A stretch of 64,000 nt of DNA, taken from contig NZ_BDAY01000019.1 in the NCBI RefSeq assembly GCF_001612685.1, forward strand, positions 62,001 to 126,000. The letters run 5' to 3'. A program made the translations under genes and the position numbers. The notes beneath the pieces are model-generated. The model was not told the DNA's origin. It was given only the letters and a program-made list of their open reading frames with translations, and did not search any database. This DNA comes from Nocardia altamirensis NBRC 108246 (GTDB lineage Bacteria; Actinomycetota; Actinomycetes; Mycobacteriales; Mycobacteriaceae). Within the stretch, counting starts at the first letter, position 1. Each line of letters opens with the position of its first letter. Of the stretch, positions 55,163 through 63,587 are shown piece by piece.

Positions 55163-56182
55163 CTAAACCCAGTACGGCACGCGCGAACGGAACTGCTTCA
55201 TCGCGAAGATCGCCACGATCCAGCCGATCACGGTGATGGTGCCGACGATCACCCAGTGATACAGATGCTGGTCGTCGCCGAGCAAAGGTGCGCGGATGAT
55301 CTCCAGATAGTGGTATGTCGGAATGACTTCGAGCAGTTTCGCACGCTCGCTGACCTGGCCACCCTGATCAACCAGGCTCTTGGTATTCCACATCACCGGG
55401 GTCAGCACGAACAGCATCAGCGTGAGACTGCCGAGGATCGGCGTGATATCGCGGTAGCGGGTGCTGAAGATGCCGAACACGATCGACACCCACATCGCAT
55501 TGAGGAAAAGCAGCCCGAGCGCGGGGATGGCGAATATCGCGGTCCAGTGCAGTTTCTCCCAGACACCGAACGCGACGAGCACAACGGCATAGATCAGCAT
55601 GTTGTGTGCGAAGAACAGCAACTGCCGCCACACCAGGCGGTAGACGTGCACGCTCAACGCCGACGGCAACTGTTTGATCAGCCCCTCGTTGGCGACGAAG
55701 ACATCGGCGCCCTCGAGAATGCTCGCGTTGATCACATTCCAGACGATGATGCCGACCGCCACGTAGGGCATGTAGTCCTTGATCGGCTGGCCGAGCAGCG
55801 CGGCGTAGAGCAGACCCATCGCGGCCGCTTGAACACCGGTCGCGATGGTGATCCAGAACGGTCCGAGTACCGAGCGCCGGTACCGCTGTTTGATGTCCTG
55901 CCAGCCGAGGGAGAGCCACAGTTCACGCTGTCCGAAGCCGACGCGGAAGTCCTTGAATGCCCGCTGAAAGGTCTGCGAATCCGAGCCGATCGGCTCGGTG
56001 CTCACCGGCTCGGCGGTCGCTGTGTCGACGGCGGCTTCCTCCGGCACGGCAGGGGCGTCTCCCGTGCTCACGGGATCCTCGTCTGCCGAGCCGTCATCGG
56101 CGCGCACCGAGCTGTCGCCGGAGGGATCATCCTCGGGACGCACGGAATCATCTGGCAGAACTTTGCTGTCATCTGAACGCAT
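55163..56182 (-). CDS. wzm: Galactan exporter permease Wzm
   Basis: A 339-residue ABC-2 type permease with six transmembrane segments after an acidic N-terminal tail of about 85 residues. The LGWQDIKQRYRRSVLGPFW stretch and MWVSIVFGIFSTRYRDI are family hallmarks. It forms the channel of the Wzm-Wzt galactan exporter. ATG 56182 has GAAGAGAG upstream; the frame is open to a GTG at 56245. First gene of wzm-wzt-glfT1, following bpa. Confidence 0.92.
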   Translation of the reverse strand: MRSDDSKVLPDDSVRPEDDPSGDSSVRADDGSADEDPVSTGDAPAVPEEAAVDTATAEPVSTEPIGSDSQTFQRAFKDFRVGFGQRELWLSLGWQDIKQRYRRSVLGPFWITIATGVQAAAMGLLYAALLGQPIKDYMPYVAVGIIVWNVINASILEGADVFVANEGLIKQLPSALSVHVYRLVWRQLLFFAHNMLIYAVVLVAFGVWEKLHWTAIFAIPALGLLFLNAMWVSIVFGIFSTRYRDITPILGSLTLMLFVLTPVMWNTKSLVDQGGQVSERAKLLEVIPTYHYLEIIRAPLLGDDQHLYHWVIVGTITVIGWIVAIFAMKQFRSRVPYWV

Positions 56183-56306
56183 CGAGCTCTCTTCACGACG
56201 CCCCGAACTCTGGTCTGAGTCGGGGCGAGCGGCAGCGGCGGGCACGGTGCCCGAGCCTACCCTTGGATATTGCTACCGACCCGGCTGGCACACGCGGGTC
56301 AGCACC

Positions 56307-56924
56307 TCAGAGGTACTGCCCGGAGCCGCCGGTGACGTGATTGGCCTGGCCGCCGCGGGGGTCCGCCGCGTGGATGCCGGGCGGTAGCGCGCCCTGGCGC
56401 ATCTGCTCGAGTTGGGCTCGCGCTGCCATCTGCTGTGCGAACAGCGCCGTCTGAATCCCGTGGAACAGGCCTTCCAGCCAGCCGACCAGCTGCGCCTGGG
56501 CGATCCGCAGCTCGGCGTCCGAGGGGATGGCGTCGTCGGTGAAGGGCAGCGTGAGCCGCTCGAGTTCGGCGCGCAGTTCCGGGGCGAGGCCCTGTTCCAG
56601 CTCGCGGACCGAGGATTTGTGAATTTCTTTCAGCCGATTCCGGCTGGCGTCGTCGAGCGGTGCCGCGCGCACTTCTTCGAGCAGCTGTTTGATCATGGTG
56701 CCGATGCGCATGACCTTCGCGGGTTGCTCGACCATGTCGGCCAAAGATTCGCCGGAATCATCGCGGTCGTCCGACTCGTCCTTTTTGTCCTCGTCGGTCA
56801 CCACCTGTGCGGTGAAGGGCGCGTCCGCTGCGCCCTCCGCGGGGATGACCAACGGGCGGCCGTCCGGTCCGACAACGACGATGTGGTCCGGTGCCTCATC
56901 CGATTGCGTCATGGTCCCTATCAT
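56307..56924 (-). CDS. bpa: Bacterial proteasome activator Bpa
   Basis: A 205-residue homologue of M. tuberculosis Rv3780 (Bpa/PafE), an ATP-independent ring-forming activator of the 20S proteasome. After a disordered acidic N-terminus (about 60 residues) comes the highly conserved helical core (EQPAKVMRIGTMIKQLLEEV, RIAQAQLVGWLEGLFHGIQ) and the C-terminal GQYL that docks in the proteasome alpha-ring pocket. ATG 56912 in frame is an alternative start; neither has a clear ribosome-binding site. Upstream of wzm, as in M. tuberculosis. Confidence 0.94.
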   Translation of the reverse strand: MIGTMTQSDEAPDHIVVVGPDGRPLVIPAEGAADAPFTAQVVTDEDKKDESDDRDDSGESLADMVEQPAKVMRIGTMIKQLLEEVRAAPLDDASRNRLKEIHKSSVRELEQGLAPELRAELERLTLPFTDDAIPSDAELRIAQAQLVGWLEGLFHGIQTALFAQQMAARAQLEQMRQGALPPGIHAADPRGGQANHVTGGSGQYL

Positions 56925-57149
56925 GTCGCGTTGCCGAGGAACGCGCTAAACCGGTGTTCACAGGGCGTAGAAGGACCAGGTGCGCCGGGGTTGCCCGGTC
57001 CTCGTCATAGCGATGCGGCGGCGTTCTATTCTGTTCGGGTCGTGTGGTTCGGATTTGCTGAAAGTCGGTTGCCATGCTGAGTCCCAGGTCGCTGTGCCCC
57101 CGTTTAGTGGCGGAGGGGAACGCGGTTACACAGGCTCGCCCGCTGCCCT

Positions 57150-57155
57150 TAGAGT
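57150..57155 (+). promoter_or_regulatory. -10 element TAGAGT of the aminotransferase-like gene
   Basis: TAGAGT ends 7 nt before ATG 57163; leaderless pattern. Confidence 0.5.
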
Positions 57156-57162
57156 GGCCAAC

Positions 57163-58365
57163 ATGACTTACGACGTCGCGAGGGTTCGGGGCCTGATACC
57201 GTCCCTCGGCGACGGCTGGATTCATCTCGACCCGCAAGCGGGCATGTTGGTGCCCGACGCGGTATCTCGCGCCGTGTCAACGGGATTCCGAACTTCCTCT
57301 TTTTCGCATATCGGTCGCAATGGTGCCGCGGTGCGCAGCGCCGCCATTCTGGACGCGGCCCGCGAGGCGGTGGCGGATCTGGTCGGCGGCGATCCGGCGG
57401 GCGTTGTCCTCGGCCCCGACCGAGCCGTCCTGCTCGCCTGGCTCGCCGAATCGCTGAGCTCGCGGCTCGGGCTCGGCACCGGCATCGTGCTGTCCCGGCT
57501 GGACGACGAGGCGAACGTCGCGCCGTGGTTGCGTATCGCCAATCGCTACGGCGCCCATGTGCGTTGGGCCGAGGTGGAGATCGAAACCTGCGAGATGCCG
57601 TCGTGGCAGTTCGAGGAACTGATCGGGCCGACGGCGCGGTTGGTCGCGCTCACCGCCGCCTCGCCGATCGTCGGTTCCGCCCCCGCGGTCCGGGTGGCCG
57701 CGGACCGCGTGCACGAGGTGGGTGGGCTGCTCGTCGCCGACGCGTTCGGCGCCGCGCCCTACGCGCTCATCGATATCGACGAGCTCAACGCCGACGTCGT
57801 CGCGCTCAGCGCGCCGGCCTGGGGTGGCCCGCAGATCGGCGCCCTGGTGTTCCGTGATCCGGCGTTCCTCGACCGCATTCCCTCGATGTCGTTGAACCCC
57901 TACGCGAAGGGCGCCGAGCGGCTCGAGGTCGGCGGGCATCAGTACGCCCTGCTCGCCGGGCTGACCACCTCGATCGACTTCCTCGCCGGGCTGGACGAGC
58001 GGGCACGGGGCAGCAGGCGGCAACGACTGGAAATGTCGATCACCTCGTTGCAGGACTACCACGATCAGCTGTTCGAGCACCTGATGGATGTGCTGGACAA
58101 GATCCCGAACTTGACCGTGATCGGCCGCGCCTCCACTCGAATCCCCACTGTCAGTTTCACCCTCGCAGGCATGCAGGCCGAGAAGGTCGCGGCCAAGCTC
58201 GCCGACAACCGCATCGGCACCGTCAGCGGTGTGCACGGTGGCAGTCGGCTGCTCGACGCGCTCGGCGTCAACGACGAGGGTGGCGCGGTCACCATCGGAC
58301 TTGCGCCCTACACAACCAAATTCGAGATCGATCAGCTCGGCCGCGCCCTAGTCGCTTTGGAGTGA
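57163..58365 (+). CDS. Aminotransferase class V / cysteine-desulfurase-like protein lacking the PLP lysine
   Basis: A 400-residue fold-type I PLP-family protein like Rv3778c (TIGR01976-like group). It has HLDPQAGMLVPDAV at the N-terminus, GLLVADAFGAAP at the place of the cofactor Asp, and SAPAWGGPQIGALVF where active family members have a Ser/Ala-His-Lys stretch. Here residues 216-223 read SAPAWGGP, so the Schiff-base lysine is replaced. It is therefore probably not a normal desulfurase; it may bind PLP weakly or have a structural role. ATG 57163 is leaderless-like. Convergent with the next gene. Confidence 0.85.
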   Translation: MTYDVARVRGLIPSLGDGWIHLDPQAGMLVPDAVSRAVSTGFRTSSFSHIGRNGAAVRSAAILDAAREAVADLVGGDPAGVVLGPDRAVLLAWLAESLSSRLGLGTGIVLSRLDDEANVAPWLRIANRYGAHVRWAEVEIETCEMPSWQFEELIGPTARLVALTAASPIVGSAPAVRVAADRVHEVGGLLVADAFGAAPYALIDIDELNADVVALSAPAWGGPQIGALVFRDPAFLDRIPSMSLNPYAKGAERLEVGGHQYALLAGLTTSIDFLAGLDERARGSRRQRLEMSITSLQDYHDQLFEHLMDVLDKIPNLTVIGRASTRIPTVSFTLAGMQAEKVAAKLADNRIGTVSGVHGGSRLLDALGVNDEGGAVTIGLAPYTTKFEIDQLGRALVALE

Positions 58366-58376
58366 TCCCGCCGGGT

Positions 58377-59354
58377 TCACACGGTCAAGGTGACCTTGCC
58401 GAAGGCTTCACCGGATTCCAGTAGGCGGTGTGCCTCGCCGGCCTCAGCCATCGGAAGTTCCGCGTGGATCACCGGAACCACGCTGCCGTCGGCGACCAAC
58501 GGCCACAGCTGCCTGCGCACATCAGCGATGATCGCGGCCTTGCTGCCTGCGCCGGTGGCCGGGCGGTTGCGCACGTTGGTGGCGTGCACGGTGCCCCATT
58601 TCCGCAGCAGCGCAGCAATATTCAGCTCGCCGACGGCGCCGCCCTGCATGCCGATCACGACCAGATGCCCGAAATTCGCCAGCGCATCGACGTTGCGCGT
58701 CAAGTAGGCAGCGCCCATCAGGTCCAGGATGACGTGCGCGCCACCGGATTCGGTCACCGCCGCGACGAAATCATCGGTGCGGTAATTGATCAGCAGGTCC
58801 GCGCCGAGTTCCTTGCAGCGTGCCAGCTTGTCGTCCGATCCGGCGGTGACCGCGACGCGCGCGCCGAGGCTGCGTGCCACCTGGATCGCGTGCGTGCCGA
58901 TGCCGCTACCGCCGCCGTGGATCAGCAGCAGCTGGCCTGCCTGCAGGCCCGCCGTCAGCACCAGGTTCGACCACACGGTCGCCGCCACCTCGGGCAGGGC
59001 GGCGGCCGCACCCAGATCCAGGCCGTCCGGCACCGGAAGCAGTTGGGCGGCAGGGGCGACCACCTTCTCGGCGTAGGCGCCACCGGACAGCAGCGCGCAC
59101 ACGCGACCGCCCACCTGCCAGTCGTGCACGCCCGCACCGAGTTCCGCGATCACGCCGGAGCACTCGAGGCCGAGGATCGTGCTGGCACCGGGCGGTGACG
59201 GATAGAGACCCTGGCGTTGCAGCAGATCGGCCCGGTTCACCCCGGCCGCCGCCACCTCGATGAGGACCTCGCCGTGGCCTGGCGCCGGATCCGGCGCCTC
59301 GGACCACACCATCACCTCGGGCCCGCCGAAACCGTTCAGTTCGATTGCATGCAC
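58377..59354 (-). CDS. Quinone oxidoreductase / zinc-independent MDR (Rv3777-like)
   Basis: A 325-residue medium-chain dehydrogenase/reductase of the quinone-oxidoreductase type (NADPH-dependent). Motifs are AAAGVNRADLLQRQGLYPS, LGLECSGVI, the cofactor loop IHGGGSGIGTHAIQVA and LINYRTDDF. No structural zinc cysteines, as usual in this subgroup. GTG 59354 matches the family N-terminus; CAGGAT lies 6 nt before it, close to a -10 consensus. Neighbour of the aminotransferase-like gene as in M. tuberculosis. Confidence 0.9.
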   Translation of the reverse strand: MHAIELNGFGGPEVMVWSEAPDPAPGHGEVLIEVAAAGVNRADLLQRQGLYPSPPGASTILGLECSGVIAELGAGVHDWQVGGRVCALLSGGAYAEKVVAPAAQLLPVPDGLDLGAAAALPEVAATVWSNLVLTAGLQAGQLLLIHGGGSGIGTHAIQVARSLGARVAVTAGSDDKLARCKELGADLLINYRTDDFVAAVTESGGAHVILDLMGAAYLTRNVDALANFGHLVVIGMQGGAVGELNIAALLRKWGTVHATNVRNRPATGAGSKAAIIADVRRQLWPLVADGSVVPVIHAELPMAEAGEAHRLLESGEAFGKVTLTV

Positions 59355-59449
59355 AGTCCCATCCTGCCCCGCCGGAACGCAGGCCGCGCGCGGGCCGTTT
59401 CCACGGATCGGATTTGCGCGAGCGGCCCGCAAAGGGTGGGCGCACCGAC

Positions 59450-59455
59450 TACCGT
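59450..59455 (+). promoter_or_regulatory. -10 element TACCGT of the alpha-hydroxy-acid oxidase
   Basis: TACCGT ends 7 nt before GTG 59463; divergent from the quinone oxidoreductase in a 108-nt interval. Confidence 0.45.
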
Positions 59456-59462
59456 CACGGTC

Positions 59463-60641
59463 GTGAGCAGCAGTTTCGCCGATTTCCAGCACGAGATCTA
59501 CCTCGGCGGTCTCAGCGGTGCGGTACCCGAGTTACCCATGACGGCAGCGGGTTTGGAGCGACGAGCCGAAGAAGTGCTCGAACGCGACGCCTTCGCGTAC
59601 GTGGCGGGCAGCGCGTCGTCTGAGCGCACTGCTGCCGCCAATCGGAGCGCCTTCGACCGATATCGGCTACTCCCGCGCATGCTGCGCGGCGCCACCGCGC
59701 CCGGCGCGCGTGACCTCTCGGTGGAGGTGCTCGGCACTCGGCTAGCCGCTCCGGTGTTGACCGCGCCGATCGGCGTGCTGGAACTGCTGCACAAGGGCGG
59801 CGAGGTGATCGCCGCGGCGGCGACCAAGGAACTCGGCATCGGCTCGGTGCAGTCCACCGCGGCGTCCTCGACCATCGAGGAGGTGGGCGCGGCCGCGGGC
59901 GAATGGTGGTATCAGCTGTACTGGCCCGCCGATGACGATCTCGCCAGATCGTTCGTCCGCCGGGCCGAGCGGGCCGGGGCCAAGGCCATCGTCGTCACCG
60001 TCGACACCCCGAGTCTCGGCTGGCGACCGCGCGACCTGGAGCTGGCGCACCTGCCCTTCCTGCACGGCAAGGGGATCGCGAACTACCTGTCGGACCCGGT
60101 CTTTCGCGCCAAACTCGCCGCACCGCCCGAGGCGAGCGCGGACGCCATGCGTGCGGCGATCCTCGCCTGGGCCGGGCTGTTCGGCAACCATGCGCTGCGG
60201 CCCGCCGATCTCGCGCACCTGCGGGAATGGACCGAGCTGCCGATCGCGGTGAAGGGCATTCTGCACCCCGACGACGCCCGCCAGGTGGTCGACGCAGGCG
60301 CCGACGCGGTGGTGGTGAGCAACCACGGCGGCCGTCAGCTGGACGGCGCCGTCGCCGCGCTCGACGCGCTGCCCACCATCGTCGCCACCGTCGGCGACCG
60401 TGCCGACGTGCTGTTCGACTCCGGCATCCGCACCGGATCGGACATGCTCATCGCGTTGGCGCTCGGCGCCAAGGCGGTGCTGTACGGGCGGCCGTGGGTG
60501 TACGGGCTCGGCATCGCGGGCCACGCCGGTGTCCGGCATGCCCTTCGGCTGTTGCTGGCTGATTTCGAGACCGCGATGGGCCTCGCCGGTTGTGCGAACC
60601 TTGCCGCGGTGCAGAGATCACTCGTCGTGACTGCCCGCTAA
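59463..60641 (+). CDS. FMN-dependent alpha-hydroxy-acid oxidase (lactate 2-monooxygenase-like)
   Basis: A 392-residue TIM-barrel flavoprotein of the glycolate/lactate oxidase family. The N-terminus, with FADFQHEIYLGGLSG, and the domain between WRPRDLEL and NHALRP are typical of lactate 2-monooxygenase-like members. Active-site parts seen: YQLYW, VTVDTP, IAVKGILHP, VVSNHGGRQLDG (catalytic His-Gly-Gly-Arg) and DSGIRTGSD with YGRPWVYG. GTG 59463 is leaderless-like. Probably oxidises L-lactate or a related hydroxy acid. Confidence 0.9.
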   Translation: MSSSFADFQHEIYLGGLSGAVPELPMTAAGLERRAEEVLERDAFAYVAGSASSERTAAANRSAFDRYRLLPRMLRGATAPGARDLSVEVLGTRLAAPVLTAPIGVLELLHKGGEVIAAAATKELGIGSVQSTAASSTIEEVGAAAGEWWYQLYWPADDDLARSFVRRAERAGAKAIVVTVDTPSLGWRPRDLELAHLPFLHGKGIANYLSDPVFRAKLAAPPEASADAMRAAILAWAGLFGNHALRPADLAHLREWTELPIAVKGILHPDDARQVVDAGADAVVVSNHGGRQLDGAVAALDALPTIVATVGDRADVLFDSGIRTGSDMLIALALGAKAVLYGRPWVYGLGIAGHAGVRHALRLLLADFETAMGLAGCANLAAVQRSLVVTAR

Positions 60642-60687
60642 GCGAAATGGCTTTCTCTCACAGCGAGTTTCCCCAGGTGGTCGGACA

Positions 60688-60693
60688 TAGAAT
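60688..60693 (+). promoter_or_regulatory. -10 element TAGAAT of the second MarR gene
   Basis: TAGAAT, close to the consensus, ends 7 nt before GTG 60701. It overlaps the alternative ATG at 60692, which favours the GTG start. Confidence 0.5.
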
Positions 60694-60700
60694 GAGCAGC

Positions 60701-61192
60701 GTGCATCCCGAATCGAGCAGTCCCGTCGCGGCGGAGCCGAGATGGCTCACCCCGCCGCAGCAGCGGGCCTGGCGGGCCTACATGGACGGGCATCAACGCC
60801 TGATGACCGCGTTGAATCGGCAGTTACAGGCGGACAACGACCTGAGTGTCGCCGAATACCGCATTCTGGTGCTGCTGTCCGAAGCGCCCGGTCGCGCCTT
60901 GCGGATGAGCGAGCTTGCCGACGGTGTGCTCTCCTCCAGAAGCCGCCTCACCCATCAGATCCGGCGCCTCGAAGCCCAGCACATGGTGCGCCGCAACACC
61001 TGCCTCGAGGACGGTCGCGGCGTCCTCGCCGAACTCACCGACGAAGGCATGCGCCGCCTCGAATCCGCCGCCCCCGGCCACGTCGAGGCCGTCCGCCGCA
61101 ACTTCGTCGACCTGCTCACCGCACACCAGCTCGAGGTCATCGCCGAAGTCTTCGCCCGCGTCGATCAGGAAATCGGAACGCGCCCCCTCTGA
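60701..61192 (+). CDS. MarR-family regulator (second)
   Basis: A 163-residue winged-helix protein: long N-terminal helix (PPQQRAWRAYMDGHQRLMTA), HTH LRMSELADGVLSSRSRLTHQ and wing NTCLEDGRGVLAELTDEG. GTG 60701 was chosen for the -10 hexamer; ATG 60692 is in frame. It is 59 nt downstream of the lactate oxidase gene and could sense a related metabolite. Its last three quarters lie opposite the host-derived tail of the integrase frame. Between its stop and the tRNA-Ser gene are only 25 nt. Confidence 0.88.
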   Translation: MHPESSSPVAAEPRWLTPPQQRAWRAYMDGHQRLMTALNRQLQADNDLSVAEYRILVLLSEAPGRALRMSELADGVLSSRSRLTHQIRRLEAQHMVRRNTCLEDGRGVLAELTDEGMRRLESAAPGHVEAVRRNFVDLLTAHQLEVIAEVFARVDQEIGTRPL

Positions 61193-62512
61193 GCCGTCCG
61201 CTACCATCGTCGTCTGAGGAGACGTGGCAGAGCGGCCGAATGCACTCGCCTTGAAAGCGAGCGTCGCGAGAGCGACCGGGGGTTCAAATCCCTCCGTCTC
61301 CGCAACCGCCCCTGACCTGCCCCGGCTGGTCAGGGGCACTATTTTCGGGGAGGTCGGCACCGCTGGCCGACCATCTGGCCACATTTTGGCCACACTGGCC
61401 GCAGCGGCCTTGTCCAGCGCTTCGCCGACGGCGTCCAAATCGTCATCGAACAAGTCCGCGTAGGTGTCCAAGGTCATGGCGGCCGAGGCGTGCCCGAGCA
61501 TTCGTTGCAGCGCTTTCACATTGACCCCGGCGGATATCGCCAGGCTCGCCGCTGTGTGCCTGAGGTCGTGCGGGGTTACCCGAGGAATGTCGGCGGCCTT
61601 CACGGCCTTGTTGAACCAGCCCGAGTGACTGATGGGTCGTTTCAGGTGCTCGCCGTTCTTGCCGGGGAACACCAGAGTGCTGCGGCCTTTGCCTTCACAC
61701 TGTCGCGCAAGCTCGGTAACGATGAACGCAGGGATAGGCACCGACCGTTCGTCGTCCGATTTCGGCGTACCGACATGGACCTCCATGTTCACCTGTACGG
61801 CGTTCTCGACCACGGTGAGCCGCTTGCGCAACAAATCGAGGTCCTTGACCCGCAAGCCGATTGCCTCTCCCCACCGGATACCGCAGTACGCGAGGACCAG
61901 CACAAGTACGCGATGTTGTCCGGACTTGCTGGCGAGCAGAGCAACTTGCTCATGCGTGAGATAGGTGCGGGGCTTCCGCTTCTTCTTCGGCAGGTTCTCG
62001 ACGCCGCGAGCCGGGTTCCTGGCCAACCGCTTGCTCTTGACCGCAGTGTCAAGAATTCCTGCGAGTACGCCGTAGGCGCGGATGATGACGGTAGCGCCGC
62101 TGCCCTTCTTCACCACCTTGTCCGAGTCGTTGCGGTCGATGATGGTCCGTCCCATTTCTGAGATCCATGTCTCAACCGAATCAAGGTCGACATCCGCGAT
62201 ACGCACGCCACCCCAACGCGGTTCGACATGTATCCGCCACGCGGTTTCAATCGATTTATAGGTCGACGGCTTCAGGTCAGATTCCTTGCGCACCAACCAG
62301 TTCGGCGCAAGCTCGCCCACAGTGATACGCCCTAGCGACGGCGCGACGTAGTCGCCCGTCATCTTCTGGACTTCGACCGTGCTCTTGAAGTTCTCGGCGT
62401 CAACTTTGCGCCGAAATCCCCGCTTGCTGGTCTGCTTGCCGTCCGGCTTGCGGTAGCGGACTCGGTACCGCTTCTGGCCGGATTGTGTGGAGTACGGCTC
62501 GACTGTGGCCAC
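60824..62512 (-). CDS. Tyrosine site-specific integrase (frame reads through the att site)
   Basis: The integrase of the element inserted at tRNA-Ser. An N-terminal arm-binding part (residues 1-60, RYRVRYRKPDGKQTSKRGF), a SAM-like core-binding domain (about 65-165) and a catalytic domain with Arg213 (GIRWGEAIGL), His315/Arg318 (HDLRHT), His341 (GHASAAMT) and Tyr351 (LDTYADL). The useful protein ends near residue 380-400. The frame has no stop before the tRNA and continues through it (residues about 404-432) and then antisense through the MarR gene, giving 562 residues. The last 160 are host-derived. GTG 62512 start; no clear ribosome-binding site. Confidence 0.85.
   Translation of the reverse strand: MATVEPYSTQSGQKRYRVRYRKPDGKQTSKRGFRRKVDAENFKSTVEVQKMTGDYVAPSLGRITVGELAPNWLVRKESDLKPSTYKSIETAWRIHVEPRWGGVRIADVDLDSVETWISEMGRTIIDRNDSDKVVKKGSGATVIIRAYGVLAGILDTAVKSKRLARNPARGVENLPKKKRKPRTYLTHEQVALLASKSGQHRVLVLVLAYCGIRWGEAIGLRVKDLDLLRKRLTVVENAVQVNMEVHVGTPKSDDERSVPIPAFIVTELARQCEGKGRSTLVFPGKNGEHLKRPISHSGWFNKAVKAADIPRVTPHDLRHTAASLAISAGVNVKALQRMLGHASAAMTLDTYADLFDDDLDAVGEALDKAAAASVAKMWPDGRPAVPTSPKIVPLTSRGRSGAVAETEGFEPPVALATLAFKASAFGRSATSPQTTMVADGSEGARSDFLIDAGEDFGDDLELVCGEQVDEVAADGLDVAGGGGFEAAHAFVGEFGEDAATVLEAGVAAHHVLGFEAPDLMGEAASGGEHTVGKLAHPQGATGRFGQQHQNAVFGDTQVVVRL
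61218..61302 (+). tRNA. tRNA-Ser(TGA)
   Basis: Acceptor stem GGAGACG/CGTCTCC with discriminator G, anticodon stem CTCGC/GCGAG, loop CTTGAAA with anticodon TGA at 61252-61254 (reads UCA), a long variable arm (GTCGCGAGAGCGAC) and the GGTTCAAATCC T-arm. CCA is not encoded. Its 3-prime end is the integration site of the adjacent element. Confidence 0.95.
61280..61304. other. Probable attachment site (attL) at the tRNA-Ser 3-prime end
   Basis: The T-arm and acceptor end of tRNA-Ser adjoin the integrase gene, the usual position of an att core for tyrosine integrases. The matching copy (attR) would be outside the window, so the core limits are inferred. Confidence 0.6.
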
Positions 62513-62653
62513 GCCTATCGACCCCCGACCGTCTCGCTACGCTTATCCATGCTGCTGCTCCATTTCCTTGCTGGGTTGTGGGGTGGTGGTGTCCGTGACC
62601 CTCGCCGCCCGCAGCGCCAACTACGGGACTTCCGGCGGGGGTCACCCTTTGGG

Positions 62654-63256
62654 TCATGCTTTCTTCTGGCCGGATGTGGTCTTGGGGAGTAGGCCGTATT
62701 CGTCGCTGCGGCAGATCTCGACATACCTGGCAGCGGTCCGCTCGGATACCTCGAACCGTTGCGCTATTTTCTGCAAAGGCTTTTCGTCGATGTACTCGCG
62801 GTACAGGGCGGCGGTCTCGGTGAGTAGGGCGTCGGTGATCTTGCGGCGTGAGTTCTTCCGCGCCGCCTCGTATGCGGCGTGTGCGGTTCGCTCGTCGGCG
62901 AACTGGGGTTCCTGTCCGGGCGGTGCGACGGTGGTCTGAGCCGTGCTCTTGAATGCCTCATCCATCCACTGATTGAGCTGGCGGCGGATTACCTCGAAAT
63001 CCACGGGTCGCACGCCTCGTCCGGTTGACTTCGCCGAAACCTGGACATCGACGCAGGTCGGCTCACCGTTGCGTATCTCGAATGTGGCTGTGAGCGAAGG
63101 CTGATCACGAGCGCCGGACAGTCGGATGGAGACCTCACGCGGGCACACCAGGTCTCCCAGTTCCACCAGATCCCCCCTTTGGTCCCAGACGATCCAGCCA
63201 ACCGGGTTTCCATCCATCTCCAGGGGTAGCCGGGCGATCCATCCGCTCGGGCTCAT
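62654..63256 (-). CDS. Mobile-element protein with C-terminal helix-turn-helix
   Basis: A 200-residue protein. The N-terminal part (about residues 1-85) is beta-rich with no recognised family. The C-terminal half holds a helix-turn-helix, IAQRFEVSERTAARYVEICR, followed by GLLPKTTSGQKKA, an ending I know from actinomycete mobile-element proteins near integrases. ATG 63256 has GGAG 6 nt upstream. Transcribed with the integrase 141 nt downstream; divergent from the excisionase-like gene. A regulator of integration is a fair guess. Confidence 0.75.
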   Translation of the reverse strand: MSPSGWIARLPLEMDGNPVGWIVWDQRGDLVELGDLVCPREVSIRLSGARDQPSLTATFEIRNGEPTCVDVQVSAKSTGRGVRPVDFEVIRRQLNQWMDEAFKSTAQTTVAPPGQEPQFADERTAHAAYEAARKNSRRKITDALLTETAALYREYIDEKPLQKIAQRFEVSERTAARYVEICRSDEYGLLPKTTSGQKKA

Positions 63257-63286
63257 TCACTTCTCCGATCCGTCGATAGGACGCTC

Positions 63287-63317
63287 AGCTAATGACATGG
63301 ACAGCTTGTCATTAGCT
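63287..63317. promoter_or_regulatory. Inverted repeat in the divergent control region of the element
   Basis: AGCTAATGACA (63287-63297) and TGTCATTAGCT (63307-63317) form a perfect 11-bp inverted repeat with a 9-nt spacer; a related TGTCAATG follows at 63327-63334. It lies between the divergent HTH and excisionase-like genes and is a likely operator. Confidence 0.55.
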
Positions 63318-63376
63318 CCGCCAAGCTGTCAATGCCGGGTTATCGACGGAAATCAGTAGCGACGCAAGGAGATCGA

Positions 63377-63586
63377 ATGACTACCCAGGATGGGCACGCC
63401 ACTCCTGAACAGCTGGCGCAGCGGTGGCACACCACTCCGGCATCACTGGCGCAGGACCGTTACCGGGGGACAGGGCCGAAGTTCCTGAAGCGAGGGCGGC
63501 GCGTGCTGTACCCGTGGTCCGAGGTTCTCGAATGGGAGCAGCGAAATACGTTGTCCCGCACCGACGAACGATCGGGGGTGGCGTGA
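63377..63586 (+). CDS. Excisionase-like helix-turn-helix protein
   Basis: A 69-residue MerR/AlpA-type small DNA-binding protein: ATPEQLAQRWHTTPASLAQD as the helix-turn-helix, then KFLKRGRRVLYPWSEVLEWE, the usual wing and C-terminal helix of excisionase-like proteins. ATG 63377 has AAGGAGA 6 nt upstream. In actinomycete elements such proteins direct excision by the integrase. Followed after 1 nt by the next gene. Confidence 0.85.
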   Translation: MTTQDGHATPEQLAQRWHTTPASLAQDRYRGTGPKFLKRGRRVLYPWSEVLEWEQRNTLSRTDERSGVA

Positions 63587-63587
63587 G

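Noticed and set aside
56182..56245. Longer Wzm N-terminus from GTG 56245
   Set aside because: No ribosome-binding site for it and the added residues are low-complexity; ATG 56182 has a purine run upstream. The tail is variable, so this is not certain.
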